Notes: generated from the letters alone by a model not told the origin. Positions 16,597 through 25,231 are shown, counted from the first letter of the stretch. The stretch: 64,000 nucleotides of DNA from Actinomadura syzygii (GCF_008085905.1 NZ_VSFF01000011.1:1-64000), one strand, 5' to 3'. A program made the numbers and translations.

Positions 16597-17514
16597 ATGG
16601 CCAGGACGCGCTATGCCTCCGACCGGGGGCTGACCTCGCGGATGCTCGTGACGATGTTCCTGCTGGGGCTGGTTTACGTCGTCTTCGTGGGAGCGTTCTT
16701 CGTCTTCGTGCCGCAGTGGGCCTTCGTCGCGTTGGCCATCGCGGTCGTCTTCTTGATGGCCCAGTACTTCTTCTCCGACCGGATGACGCTCTTCGCCATG
16801 CACGGCCGGGTCGTCACGCCGGACGAGGCGCCCGAACTGCACGGCGTCATCGACCGCATCTGCGCGATGTCGGACGCCCCGAAGCCGCGGGTCGCGATCG
16901 CCGACACCGACGTGCCGAACGCGTTCGCCACCGGGCGCAACCAGAAGAAGGCCGTGGTCTGCGTCACCACGGGGCTGCTCCGCAGGCTCGACCCGGTCGA
17001 GCTGGAGGGCGTCCTCGCGCACGAGATGGCGCACGTCGCGCACAAGGACGTCGCGGTCATGACGATCGCGTCGTTCCTCGGCATCTGCGCGGGCCTCATC
17101 ACCCGCTTCGGCCTGCAGATGGGGCTGTGGGGCGGGTTCAGCCGCCGCAGCAACGACCAGAACACCGGGCTGATCCTGCTCGCCGTGGTCGCGGCGAGCG
17201 CGCTCGCCTACGCGGTCAGCTTCCTGCTCACCCGCGCGCTGTCGCGGTACCGCGAGCTGTCCGCCGACCGGGCCGCCGCGCTGCTCACCGGACGCCCGTC
17301 CGCGCTGGCCAGCGCGCTGACGAAGGTCAGCGGCGAGATCGCCCGCATCCCGACCAACGACCTGCGGTCCGCGCAGGCGTTCAACGCCTTCTTCTTCACT
17401 CCGGCGCTCGGCAGGGGCTTCAGCGTCTCGTCGCTGTTCTCCACGCACCCGACGCTCGACAAGCGGCTCGCGCAGCTCTCGAAGATCTCCGCCGAGCTCA
17501 GCAGGGGAGTCTGA
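16597..17514 (+). CDS. htpX: HtpX-like M48 membrane metalloprotease (copy 1)
   Basis: Zinc protease of the inner membrane that degrades damaged membrane proteins. It has 305 residues with two N-terminal hydrophobic helices, the zinc motif HEMAH at residues 142-146, a further hydrophobic pair (about 175-215), and the third ligand region RYRELSADRAAA. It lies 124 bp after pspAA and three bases before pspAB, matching the PspA-PspAA-HtpX-PspAB arrangement. Confidence 0.93.
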   Translation: MARTRYASDRGLTSRMLVTMFLLGLVYVVFVGAFFVFVPQWAFVALAIAVVFLMAQYFFSDRMTLFAMHGRVVTPDEAPELHGVIDRICAMSDAPKPRVAIADTDVPNAFATGRNQKKAVVCVTTGLLRRLDPVELEGVLAHEMAHVAHKDVAVMTIASFLGICAGLITRFGLQMGLWGGFSRRSNDQNTGLILLAVVAASALAYAVSFLLTRALSRYRELSADRAAALLTGRPSALASALTKVSGEIARIPTNDLRSAQAFNAFFFTPALGRGFSVSSLFSTHPTLDKRLAQLSKISAELSRGV

Positions 17515-17517
17515 TCC

Positions 17518-18087
17518 GTGGGTTTCCTCGACACCCTCCTCGGTCGTTCCAAGCCCGCCAAGCCCGACCTCGACCAGTTGTTCGGGCTGTCGTCGGCCGC
17601 GATCACGCTGGAGGCCGGGACGGGCTTCAAGCCCACCGGGCAGGGCTCGGTGTGCTTCCGCGCGGCGGAGGGCGGCGCGTTCGCGCGGCTGCAGCAGGAC
17701 GTCCAGGAGCTGCTGGACGCCGACGAGGGCCCCAAGGTCGAGATCAGCACCGACAAGTACGGCTACACGTGGCTGCTCGCCACGCACCGTCCGGAGGAGC
17801 TGCCCGACCTCGTCACCGACCTGCACGCGGTGAACTCGACGCTGGAGTCCGGCGGGTTCGGCCCGCACCTGCTGTGCTCGCTCGCCGGGTTCCGCGGGCC
17901 CGACGGGCAGCGGCTCGCGCTCGTCTACCTCTACAAGCGCGGCACGTTCTACCCGTTCGCGCCGCTGCCGGGGGAGAAGCGCGACAACGCGCTCGAACTC
18001 CAGGTCCGCGGCGCGGTCGGCGCCGACCTGCCCTTCGAGGACGACCTCGGCCGCTGGTTCCCCGTCTGGGGCGCCCCCGGCCTGTGA
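17518..18087 (+). CDS. pspAB: PspA-associated protein PspAB (copy 1)
   Basis: A 189-residue cytosolic protein of the PspAB family, always near HtpX/PspA in actinobacteria. Recognisable stretches are DLDQLFGLSSAAITLEA, the conserved KRGTFYPFAPLPG and the C-terminal DLGRWFPVWGAPGL. The GTG start is three bases after htpX. Role unknown beyond association with membrane stress. Confidence 0.9.
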   Translation: MGFLDTLLGRSKPAKPDLDQLFGLSSAAITLEAGTGFKPTGQGSVCFRAAEGGAFARLQQDVQELLDADEGPKVEISTDKYGYTWLLATHRPEELPDLVTDLHAVNSTLESGGFGPHLLCSLAGFRGPDGQRLALVYLYKRGTFYPFAPLPGEKRDNALELQVRGAVGADLPFEDDLGRWFPVWGAPGL

Positions 18088-18155
18088 TCATCCCGTCACG
18101 GCCGTCTGTGTCATGAGACGCTGACCGCCTCCCGGGAACGTTCTAACGTCCTTTC

Positions 18156-19049
18156 ATGGACAGGGGTCTGGGCTGGCGGATGCTGGCCACGGTGGGTCTT
18201 GTCGCGCTCGTGTACGCGGGCGCCGTCCTGCCCGCGTTCCTGGCCGGGCCGGTCTGGGGCGCGGCGGCGGTGGCGGCGGCGCTGGCCGTCGCGGTCTGCT
18301 CGGTGCGCGCCGCCGACCGGCTCGCCCTGTACGCGATGGACGCGCGGCTCGTCACGTCCCAGGACGAGCCGGAGCTGCACGCCGTGCTCGACCGGCTGTG
18401 CATGTCGTCCGGGCTGCCGAAGCCGCGGCTCGCCGTGTCCGGCCAGGACCTGCCGAACGCGTTCGCCGCCGGGTCGGGGCCCGGCTCGGCCGTCGTCTGC
18501 GTGACGGAGGGGCTGCGGGCCCGGCTGGACCCGGCGGAGGTCGCCGCCGTCCTCGCCCACGAGACCGCGCACGTCGCCAACCGGGACGTGCTCGTCACCG
18601 CCGTCGCGTCCTTCCCCGGCATGTGCGCGGGCCTGTTCCTGCGCTGGTGGACGGGCCTCCTCACCGGACGCGGCAGGCGCGGCGCCCGGCGCGCCGCCGC
18701 CCTGGTCTCCGGGGCCGTCCTGCTGCCGCTCGGGGCCGCCGCGACCGTGCTGGGCGTCGCGGGCACGCTGACCGGGCTCGCGCTGTCCCGGCACCGGGAG
18801 CTGTGCGCCGACTCGACGGGGGCGCTGCTGACCGGGCGTCCGGCCGACCTCGCGTCCGCGCTCGGGAAGGTCCACGCGGGGATGCGGGACGCGTCCCGCG
18901 GCGACCGGCGGGCGCTGCGCCCGGTGAGCGCCCGCTGCGTGGCGGCGGCCGGCGGCGGGGCGCTCGGCCTGCTGTCCAGCCATCCGACGCTGGAGCGGCG
19001 GACGGAGCGGCTCGCGGCCCTGTCCTTCCGGTTCGAGAGCGGCGGCTGA
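18156..19049 (+). CDS. HtpX-like M48 membrane metalloprotease (copy 2)
   Basis: Second HtpX paralogue, 297 residues, with zinc motif HETAH at 135-139 and third-ligand region RHRELCADSTGALL. It aligns along its length with the copy at 16597-17514 (LPNAFAAGSG vs VPNAFATGRN; SSHPTLERR vs STHPTLDKR) but is more diverged and richer in Ala/Arg. Together with the next gene it looks like an old tandem duplication of htpX-pspAB. All visible active-site residues are kept. Confidence 0.9.
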   Translation: MDRGLGWRMLATVGLVALVYAGAVLPAFLAGPVWGAAAVAAALAVAVCSVRAADRLALYAMDARLVTSQDEPELHAVLDRLCMSSGLPKPRLAVSGQDLPNAFAAGSGPGSAVVCVTEGLRARLDPAEVAAVLAHETAHVANRDVLVTAVASFPGMCAGLFLRWWTGLLTGRGRRGARRAAALVSGAVLLPLGAAATVLGVAGTLTGLALSRHRELCADSTGALLTGRPADLASALGKVHAGMRDASRGDRRALRPVSARCVAAAGGGALGLLSSHPTLERRTERLAALSFRFESGG

Positions 19050-19050
19050 C

Positions 19051-19647
19051 ATGCGGATCCCGGCCGGGCTGCGCGGCCGTCCCGCGCCCGCGCCGCCCGA
19101 CCTCGACCGGCTGTTCGGGGTCCCGTCCGCGGCGGCGGCGCTGGCGGCGGCGACGGGGCTCGTCCCGTCCGGGGAGGCGGGCGTCTGCCACCGCCTCGTG
19201 GAGGGCGGGCCGTTCGGCGCGTTCGGCCGCGCGCAGCGCGACGTCGCCGGGCTGCTCGCCGGGGACGGGGCCCGCGCGACGGGCCTGACCGCCGACCCGC
19301 ACGGCTGGGGCTGGGTGCGCGTCACCCGGCCCCCGGACGAGCTCGACCGCCTGGTCGCCGACCTGCACGTCGTCTGCGCCACGCTCACCGCCGCCGGGTA
19401 CGGCGGCTACCTGCTGTGCTCGGCGGTCGCGTTCCGGCGGGACGGCGACCGGCAGCGCTGCGTCCTCGTCCACACGCCGGGCCGGGGGACGTTCTACCCG
19501 TTCGCGCCGCGCCCGTCCGGCGAGCCGGGGACGGTCCGCCGCAACAACACGGTCGAGACGCGCGTCCGCGAGGCGCTGGAGGGCGAGCTGCCGATCGAGC
19601 CCGACCGGGCCCGCTGGTTCCCCGTCTGGGACGCCCCCGGCCTCTGA
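19051..19647 (+). CDS. PspA-associated protein PspAB (copy 2)
   Basis: A 198-residue paralogue of the PspAB protein at 17518-18087: both share PDLDxLFG near the start, the GTFYPFAP motif and the RWFPVW(G/D)APGL end. It starts two bases after the second htpX gene, repeating the htpX-pspAB spacing. It ends 20 bp before the convergent nadA. Confidence 0.88.
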   Translation: MRIPAGLRGRPAPAPPDLDRLFGVPSAAAALAAATGLVPSGEAGVCHRLVEGGPFGAFGRAQRDVAGLLAGDGARATGLTADPHGWGWVRVTRPPDELDRLVADLHVVCATLTAAGYGGYLLCSAVAFRRDGDRQRCVLVHTPGRGTFYPFAPRPSGEPGTVRRNNTVETRVREALEGELPIEPDRARWFPVWDAPGL

Positions 19648-19667
19648 CCCCCGCCGGCCCGCTCGGG

Positions 19668-20822
19668 CTAGGGGAGGGCGAGCATCTGGTCGAGGGCGGC
19701 GCGGGCGTGGCGGGCGGTGTCCGGGTCCACCTCGATGACGTTCTCGACCCGTCCGGCGGCGAGCGACTCCAGCGACAGGACCAGGTGCGGCAGGTCGATG
19801 CGGTTCATCGTCGAGCAGTAGCAGACGGTCTTGTCGAGGAACATCACGTTCTTGTCCGGGTGGGCGTTCGCGAGCCGCCGGACGAGGTTCAGCTCCGTCC
19901 CGATCGCCCAGGACGACCCGGGCTCGGCGGCCTCGATCGCCCTGATGATGTACTCGGTCGAGCCGATCTCGTCGGCCGCGGTGACGACCTCGTGCTTGCA
20001 CTCGGGGTGCACCAGGACGTTCACGCCCGGAACGCGGGCCCGCACGTCGTCCACCGACTCCTTGGTGAACCGGCCGTGCACCGAGCAGTGCCCGCGCCAC
20101 AGGATCATCTTCGCGTCCCGGATCTGGCCGGGCGTAAGGCCGCCGTCGCGGCGGTGCGGGCTGTAGACGACGCAGTCGTCCAGCGAGAAGCCCATCTCCA
20201 GGACGGCGGTGTTGCGCCCGAGGTGCTGGTCGGGCAGGAACAGGACCTTCTTGCCCTTGGAGTAGGCCCAGTCCAGAGCGCGCTTGGCGTTGGACGAGGT
20301 GCACACCACGCCGCCGTGCCGTCCGACGAAGCCCTTGATGTCGGCGGAGGAGTTCATGTACGTCACGGGGACGACGTCGCCCGCGACGCCCGCGTCCTCC
20401 AGGACGTCCCAGCACTCCTCGACCTGGTCGAAGGTCGCCATGTCGGCCATCGAGCAGCCCGCGCCGAGGTCGGGCAGGATCACCCGCTGGTGGGCGGCGG
20501 TCAGGATGTCGGCGGACTCGGCCATGAAGTGCACGCCGCAGAACACGACATAGTCGGCCTCGGGCCGCGCCGCCGCCTGCTGCGCGAGCTTGAACGAGTC
20601 GCCGGTGACGTCCGCGAACTGGATGACCTCGTCGCGCTGGTAGTGGTGGCCGAGCACGAAGACCCGGTCGCCGAGGGCGGCCTTGGCGGCGCGGGCGCGC
20701 TCCACCAGCGCCGGGTCGGAGGCGGGCGGCAGCTCGCCGGGACAGTCCACGCCGCGCTCGCTGGCCGGGTCGGATCCGCTGCCGAGCAGCAGCAGAGGAA
20801 GGTCACGCACTGGGGTGGTCAC
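19668..20822 (-). CDS. nadA: Quinolinate synthase A
   Basis: 4Fe-4S enzyme that condenses iminoaspartate with dihydroxyacetone phosphate to quinolinate, in de novo NAD synthesis. It has 384 residues. The three cluster cysteines are in LGAGCSMADM, RGHCSVHG/HPECKHEV and KTVCYCSTMNRID; the LGHHYQRDEV substrate motif is near residue 57. GTG start at 20822. nadB and nadC are not in the window. An inverted repeat 28-42 bp upstream is a candidate regulator site. Confidence 0.95.
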   Translation of the reverse strand: MTTPVRDLPLLLLGSGSDPASERGVDCPGELPPASDPALVERARAAKAALGDRVFVLGHHYQRDEVIQFADVTGDSFKLAQQAAARPEADYVVFCGVHFMAESADILTAAHQRVILPDLGAGCSMADMATFDQVEECWDVLEDAGVAGDVVPVTYMNSSADIKGFVGRHGGVVCTSSNAKRALDWAYSKGKKVLFLPDQHLGRNTAVLEMGFSLDDCVVYSPHRRDGGLTPGQIRDAKMILWRGHCSVHGRFTKESVDDVRARVPGVNVLVHPECKHEVVTAADEIGSTEYIIRAIEAAEPGSSWAIGTELNLVRRLANAHPDKNVMFLDKTVCYCSTMNRIDLPHLVLSLESLAAGRVENVIEVDPDTARHARAALDQMLALP

Positions 20823-20849
20823 GGCCTCTCCCTTCGCGGCGAGGGCTTA

Positions 20850-20864
20850 TCGTCGCTTTGACGA
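20850..20864 (-). promoter_or_regulatory. Candidate operator upstream of nadA
   Basis: The inverted repeat TCGTC-N5-GACGA, flanked by TTA and TAA on either side, lies 28-42 bp before the nadA GTG. It could be the site of an NAD-biosynthesis repressor; which family binds it cannot be told from the sequence. Confidence 0.35.
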
Positions 20865-21061
20865 CTAATGATGGCACATCCCCGGACGTACCGGCGTGTG
20901 ACGTAGACCGCACCGTTCCGGGGCGTTAGACATGGGCGATAAGCGGAATGGCCTTGTAGCGAGGTACGTTGTCCTACGGGAAGGGGCGTGCGACGACGTC
21001 CTGGAGGACAAGCGACAGTCCGCCGCAGCGTGCGGCGCAGCGAGACCCGGGAGCTGAACAC

Positions 21062-21424
21062 ATGACGGTTTCAGGCGAGACCACGCAGGAGACCACGCAG
21101 CAGGGCGTCGTCCTCACCGACGCCGCCGCCGAGAAGGCCAGGGGCCTGCTCGCGCAGGAGGGCCGCGACGACCTTGCGCTGCGTGTCGCCGTGCAGCCGG
21201 GCGGCTGCTCCGGCCTGATCTACCAGCTCTTCTTCGACGAGCGGGAGATGGACGGCGACGTCGTCCAGGACTTCAACGGCCTCGACGTGCGCGTCGACCG
21301 GATGAGCGCCCCGTACCTGACCGGCGCCACCATCGACTTCGTCGACTCGATCGAGAAGCAGGGCTTCACGATCGACAACCCGAACGCGTCGGGTTCCTGC
21401 GCCTGCGGCGACTCCTTCAACTGA
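21062..21424 (+). CDS. HesB/IscA/ErpA-type iron-sulfur carrier
   Basis: A-type carrier protein of 120 residues that delivers iron-sulfur clusters to target enzymes. The three conserved cysteines are in QPGGCSGLIYQL and the C-terminal GSCACGDSF (CxC). GGGAG precedes the ATG. It is close to nadA, which needs a 4Fe-4S cluster, and two genes from a cysteine desulfurase. It corresponds in position to the mycobacterial Rv2204c homologue. Confidence 0.93.
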   Translation: MTVSGETTQETTQQGVVLTDAAAEKARGLLAQEGRDDLALRVAVQPGGCSGLIYQLFFDEREMDGDVVQDFNGLDVRVDRMSAPYLTGATIDFVDSIEKQGFTIDNPNASGSCACGDSFN

Positions 21425-21437
21425 GCGAGTCTCGGGA

Positions 21438-21471
21438 GGGGCGGCGCCGGACCACGGGTCCGGGCCGCCCC
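21438..21471 (+). terminator. Hairpin terminator after the HesB gene
   Basis: A GC-rich stem of 14 pairs with one bulged G (21438-21452 with 21458-21471) begins 14 bp after the stop codon and is followed by CGTT. It separates the carrier gene from adenosine kinase. Confidence 0.7.
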
Positions 21472-21572
21472 GTTCCGATGCCCGCTGTTCCCATGCCGGG
21501 CTGCGCACCGGGCGGGACGTGTGGTGCGATGGGAAGTACTGTTCGACGACCCACCACGAGGAGAGCGACGCC

Positions 21573-22559
21573 GTGCGCATCGCCGTGACCGGTTCCATCG
21601 CGACCGACCATCTGATGACCTTCCCCGGGAGGTTCACCGACCAGTTCCTGCCCGACCAGTTGGACCGGGTGTCGCTGTCCTTCCTGGTGGACGAGTTGCA
21701 GATCCGCCGCGGCGGGATCGCCGCCAACATCTGCTTCGGCATGGGGAGCCTCGGCAAGGAGTCGATCCTCGTCGGCTCCGTCGGTGACGACTTCGCCGAC
21801 TACCGCTCCTGGCTCGAACGGCACGCGGTCGACACGGCGTCCGTGCACGTGTCCGACATCCACCACACCGCCCGGTTCCTGTGCACCACCGACCAGGACC
21901 AGAACCAGATCGCCACGTTCTACGCGGGCGCGATGAGCGAGGCCCGCTCGATCGAACTGCAGCCGGTCGCCGACCGCGTCGGCGGGCTCGACCTCGTCGT
22001 CGTCAGCCCGAACGACCCCGAGGCGATGCTGCGGCACACCGACGAGTGCCGCGGCCGCGGGCTGGCGTTCGCGGCCGACCCGTCCCAGCAGCTCGCCCGG
22101 ATGGAGGGCGCGGACGTCCGCCGCCTCATCGACGGCGCCGCGTACCTGTTCAGCAACGAGTACGAGAAGGCCCTCGCCGAGGAGAAGACCGGCTGGACGA
22201 GCGAGGAGATCCTGTCCCGCGTCGGCGTCCGGGTCACCACGCTCGGCGCGAAGGGCGTCGTCATCGACCGCCAGGGCGAGCCGGGGCTGCACGTCCCCTG
22301 CGTCCCGGTCACCGACGTCGCCGACCCGACCGGCGTCGGCGACGCGTTCCGCGCCGGGTTCCTGTCGGCCACCGCGTGGGGGCTGCCGCTCGAACGCGCC
22401 GCCCAGGTCGGCAACGCCATCGCCGCGCACGCGCTCGAGGCCGCCGGGCCGCAGGAGTACTCGCTCGGCCGCCGGGCGTTCCTCGACCGGTTCACCGCCG
22501 CCTACGGCGCGTCCGCCGCCGCGGAGGTCGAGCCGCACATCGCCTGCCCCAACCCGTAG
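21573..22559 (+). CDS. adoK: Adenosine kinase, PfkB family
   Basis: Phosphorylates adenosine to AMP in purine salvage. It has 328 residues and closely matches the M. tuberculosis Rv2202c (AdoK/CbhK) pattern: start RIAVTGSIATDHLM, FPGRFTDQFLPDQL, AFAADPSQQLARM and the PfkB signature DPTGVGDAFRAGFL. The catalytic Asp is in GVGD. GTG 21573 with GAGGAG upstream is chosen over an earlier in-frame ATG (21519) that precedes the ribosome site. Confidence 0.92.
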   Translation: MRIAVTGSIATDHLMTFPGRFTDQFLPDQLDRVSLSFLVDELQIRRGGIAANICFGMGSLGKESILVGSVGDDFADYRSWLERHAVDTASVHVSDIHHTARFLCTTDQDQNQIATFYAGAMSEARSIELQPVADRVGGLDLVVVSPNDPEAMLRHTDECRGRGLAFAADPSQQLARMEGADVRRLIDGAAYLFSNEYEKALAEEKTGWTSEEILSRVGVRVTTLGAKGVVIDRQGEPGLHVPCVPVTDVADPTGVGDAFRAGFLSATAWGLPLERAAQVGNAIAAHALEAAGPQEYSLGRRAFLDRFTAAYGASAAAEVEPHIACPNP

Positions 22560-22570
22560 CCACGCGACAT

Positions 22571-22606
22571 GAGGAAGGGCCGCGCCGGACGGCGCGGCCC
22601 TTCCTC
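22571..22606. terminator. Bidirectional hairpin terminator
   Basis: A perfect 16-bp stem (22571-22586 with 22591-22606) closes a GGAC loop, followed by CGTTC. It lies between the convergent adenosine kinase and TusA genes. Confidence 0.88.
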
Positions 22607-22626
22607 GTTCGGTCCCAGTGCGTGCC

Positions 22627-22659
22627 GAGCCTCAGTACGTGCTGAGCCTCAGTACGTGC
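22627..22659. repeat. Two-copy 16-bp tandem repeat at the tusA stop
   Basis: The unit GAGCCTCAGTACGTGC occurs at 22627-22642 and 22644-22659. The second copy holds the last codons and stop of tusA, so the C-terminus has been partly duplicated downstream of the stop. Probably a neutral duplication. Confidence 0.75.
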
Positions 22660-22957
22660 GGCGGATGTGGAAGCCCCAGCCGCCCTGCTGGAGCGTCTCC
22701 TCCCAGACGAAGTCCTGCGACTTCATCCGGCACCAGGCCGGGACGTCGGTGCGGGCGGCGGCGTCGTCGGCGAGGACGGCCACGACCTGCCCGACCGGCA
22801 CCTCCCGGATCCGCTCCGCCAGCATGATGATCGGGATCGGGCACTTGCGGCCCAGCGCGTCGATGACGAGCACCGGCGGCGGGCCGGGCGACGCTTCGGC
22901 GGGCGGCGGCGGGGCGGCGGGCGCGGCCCCGTTCTTGGCGCGGCCTCGGAACCTCAT
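22649..22957 (-). CDS. tusA: TusA-family sulfur carrier
   Basis: A 102-residue protein whose C-terminal 75 residues are a TusA domain with the sulfur-carrying cysteine in DALGRKCPIPIIML. It accepts persulfide sulfur from a cysteine desulfurase and passes it on, for example to tRNA thiolation or cofactor synthesis. The N-terminus is an Ala/Pro-rich tail. Its ATG overlaps the desulfurase stop (ATGA), so donor and carrier are co-expressed. Confidence 0.9.
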   Translation of the reverse strand: MRFRGRAKNGAAPAAPPPPAEASPGPPPVLVIDALGRKCPIPIIMLAERIREVPVGQVVAVLADDAAARTDVPAWCRMKSQDFVWEETLQQGGWGFHIRRTY

Positions 22958-24276
22958 GGGCGCGACCGCCTCCCTGTCTCGAAGGTGCTCGTGTCCGAGC
23001 CGTCCGTCGTCGTGTCGTCCGCCGCCGGATCGTCCGTCGTCGGATTCAGCGCCGGGCCGTTCGGCGTCGGGCCGTTCGGCGTCGGGTCGTTCGGCGTCGT
23101 CCGGCGGAGCCGGGCGACGACGTCCGGAAGGACGGCGAGGAACCGGTCCACGTCGTCCGCGCGGACGTCACGCGGCAGCGATACCCGCACGTTCCCATGG
23201 GTAATCACTCCCATCGCCTCCAGCACGTGACTGGGACGCAGCGTATCCGCCGTACACGAGCTTCCGGACGAAACGGCGAAACCCAACCTGTCCAGTTCGG
23301 TCAGCAGAGCCTCGCCCTCCACATAGAGGCACGAGAACGTGACCAGGTGCGGCAGCCTCCGCACCGGGTCGCCCACCACCTGGACGTCGGGGACCGTCCG
23401 CGGCACCTCGGCGCGGACGCGGTCGACGAGCGCGGACAGCCGCGGCGCCTCCGCCTCCATCTCCGCCCGGTACGCCTCCAGCGCGGCGGCCGCCGCGACG
23501 ACGGCGGGGACGTTCTCGAACCCGGGGACGCGGCGCCGCTCCCGCTCGTCGTCCGGCAGCGGCGACCGCCACCGGACGCCCTTGCGGACGGCGAGCACCC
23601 CGACCCCCGCGGGCCCGCCCCACTTGTGGGCGCTGCCCGCGAGCAGCGACCAGCCGTCCGGGACGTCCGCCCGGCCGAGGGACTGCGCCGCGTCCACGAA
23701 CAGCGGGACGCCCGCGCCGCGGCACGCCTGCGCGACCTCCGCGACCGGCTGGACGGTCCCGACCTCGTGGTTGGCGGACTGGAGGCAGGCGAGCGCGGTG
23801 TCCGGACGCAGCGCGGCGGCGAACTCCGCCGGGTCGGCGCGGCCCGTCTCGTCGACGCCGACGACCGTCACCTCGCCGCCCTCGCGCTCGTGCGCCTCGG
23901 CCGCGTGCAGGACGCTGGAGTGCTCCACCGCGGACACGACGAGGTGCCGCCCGGCCCGGCGGCGCGCCAGGAGCCCGCCGAGGACCGCCAAATGCACCGC
24001 CTGGGTGCCGGACGAGGTGAACGACACCTCGTCCGGCCGCGCGCCTAGGACCCCGGCCACCCGCGCGCGGGCCCGGTCGAGGAGGACGCGGGCGCCGCGG
24101 GCCGTCCCGTACAACCGGGCCGGGTCGGCCCAGCCCGCGTCGAGCGCCTCCAGCAGCGCCGCGCGGGCCGCCGGGTGCGGCGGCTCGGTCGAGGCGGCGT
24201 CGAAATAGGCGCCGAAACGGGCGGTGCCCGGGTGATCGGCGTCGCGGTGGGCGCCGGGCGTGCTCGGTTCGGCCAC
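22954..24276 (-). CDS. Cysteine desulfurase (IscS/NifS type)
   Basis: PLP enzyme that takes sulfur from cysteine. It has 440 residues, longer than usual because of a 50-residue Thr/Asp/Pro-rich tail. PLP-binding elements are the His in SAVEHSSVLHAA, the Asp in VDAAQSLGR and the Schiff-base Lys in SAHKWGGPAG. The catalytic Cys is in SSGSSCTADTLRPSHVL. It is upstream of and overlaps tusA by 4 bp, so a dedicated sulfur relay is likely. The tail includes three copies of a 15-bp DNA repeat encoding TPNDP/TPNGP/TPNGP. Confidence 0.92.
   Translation of the reverse strand: MAEPSTPGAHRDADHPGTARFGAYFDAASTEPPHPAARAALLEALDAGWADPARLYGTARGARVLLDRARARVAGVLGARPDEVSFTSSGTQAVHLAVLGGLLARRRAGRHLVVSAVEHSSVLHAAEAHEREGGEVTVVGVDETGRADPAEFAAALRPDTALACLQSANHEVGTVQPVAEVAQACRGAGVPLFVDAAQSLGRADVPDGWSLLAGSAHKWGGPAGVGVLAVRKGVRWRSPLPDDERERRRVPGFENVPAVVAAAAALEAYRAEMEAEAPRLSALVDRVRAEVPRTVPDVQVVGDPVRRLPHLVTFSCLYVEGEALLTELDRLGFAVSSGSSCTADTLRPSHVLEAMGVITHGNVRVSLPRDVRADDVDRFLAVLPDVVARLRRTTPNDPTPNGPTPNGPALNPTTDDPAADDTTTDGSDTSTFETGRRSRP
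23056..23100 (-). repeat. Three 15-bp tandem repeats in the desulfurase tail
   Basis: The 15-bp unit GCCGTTCGGCGTCGG is repeated at 23056-23070 and 23071-23085, with a third copy (two mismatches) at 23086-23100. They encode an in-frame Thr-Pro-Asn-Gly/Asp-Pro repeat in the disordered C-terminal tail, so copy number can vary without a frameshift. Confidence 0.8.
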
Positions 24277-24338
24277 GCGGAAACACTAACCGGGCACCCG
24301 ATCGGGGGTTGCGGCGACCCTCGCGCTAGTGTGTCCAC

Positions 24339-24348
24339 CACACGTGTG
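24339..24348. promoter_or_regulatory. Palindrome in the ctaC upstream region
   Basis: A perfect 10-bp palindrome CACACGTGTG lies 56 bp before the ctaC GTG, in the 127-bp region between the divergent desulfurase and ctaC. It may be a regulator site for oxidase genes; nothing more can be said. Confidence 0.3.
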
Positions 24349-24403
24349 ACAACTGATCTCTCCGCCCGGCAGCCCGGGCTTTCATCCGTGGGGAAGGCAT
24401 TCC

Positions 24404-25231
24404 GTGAGTCCGACCCGCTCTAGGGAGCGGCGTACGCCTGTGCGCAGTCGCCGCGCATTGAAGAGCGCCGGCGCGCTGGTGCTGCTGGCGTCGTCCGCGA
24501 CCGCGTGCAGCGGCAGCCGCCTCGGCCTGCCCGAGCCGATCAGCGTGCAGGGCGAGCGCATGCTCCACCTGTGGCAGGGCTCCTGGATCGCGGCGTTCGC
24601 GGTCGGGGGCGTCGTCTGGGGCCTGATCATCTGGGCGGTGCTGTTCCACCGCAAGCGCTCCAACGACCTGCCGCCGCAGGTCCGCTACAACATGCCGATC
24701 GAGATCCTGTACACGGCGGTCCCGTTCGTCATCATCGCGGTCCTGTTCTACTTCACCGCGCGGGACGAGAACTTCGTCGAGAAGACCACCGACAATCCCG
24801 CGGTGACCGTCGACGTGACGGGCTTCCAGTGGAGCTGGCAGTTCGACTACAAGGAGAAGGACGCCGCGGGTCAGGAGAAGCTCGCCGCGCGCGTCGTCGG
24901 GCAGCCGGTCGCGCCGAACGGCCCGGCCCCCGCCAAGCCGGTGATGACGATCCCCACGGGCAAGACGGTCCGCGTGCGGCTCCACTCCAACGACGTCATC
25001 CACTCGTTCTGGGTCCCGGCGCTGATCTACAAGAAGGACGTCATGCCGGGCTACACCAACGAGTTCGAGTTCACCGCGAACAAGACCGGCGTCTATGAGG
25101 GCCGCTGCGCCGAGCTCTGCGGCGTCGACCACAGCCGGATGCTGTTCCAGCTCAAGGTCGTGACTCCCGACCAGTACGCCAAGTTCATCGCCGATTCGAA
25201 GGCCGCTCTGGCCGCGGGAGGTGCCCAGTGA
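24404..25231 (+). CDS. ctaC: Cytochrome c oxidase subunit II (aa3-type)
   Basis: Carries the CuA centre that takes electrons from the bcc complex into the aa3 oxidase. It has 275 residues, with a basic N-terminus, lipobox-like ASSATAC, two transmembrane helices (about 60-85 and 100-120) and an exported cupredoxin domain. CuA ligands are in the HSFWVPAL His and CAELCGVDHSRM. The GTG start lies 127 bp from the divergent desulfurase. The stop overlaps the ctaD GTG by 4 bp. Confidence 0.95.
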   Translation: MSPTRSRERRTPVRSRRALKSAGALVLLASSATACSGSRLGLPEPISVQGERMLHLWQGSWIAAFAVGGVVWGLIIWAVLFHRKRSNDLPPQVRYNMPIEILYTAVPFVIIAVLFYFTARDENFVEKTTDNPAVTVDVTGFQWSWQFDYKEKDAAGQEKLAARVVGQPVAPNGPAPAKPVMTIPTGKTVRVRLHSNDVIHSFWVPALIYKKDVMPGYTNEFEFTANKTGVYEGRCAELCGVDHSRMLFQLKVVTPDQYAKFIADSKAALAAGGAQ

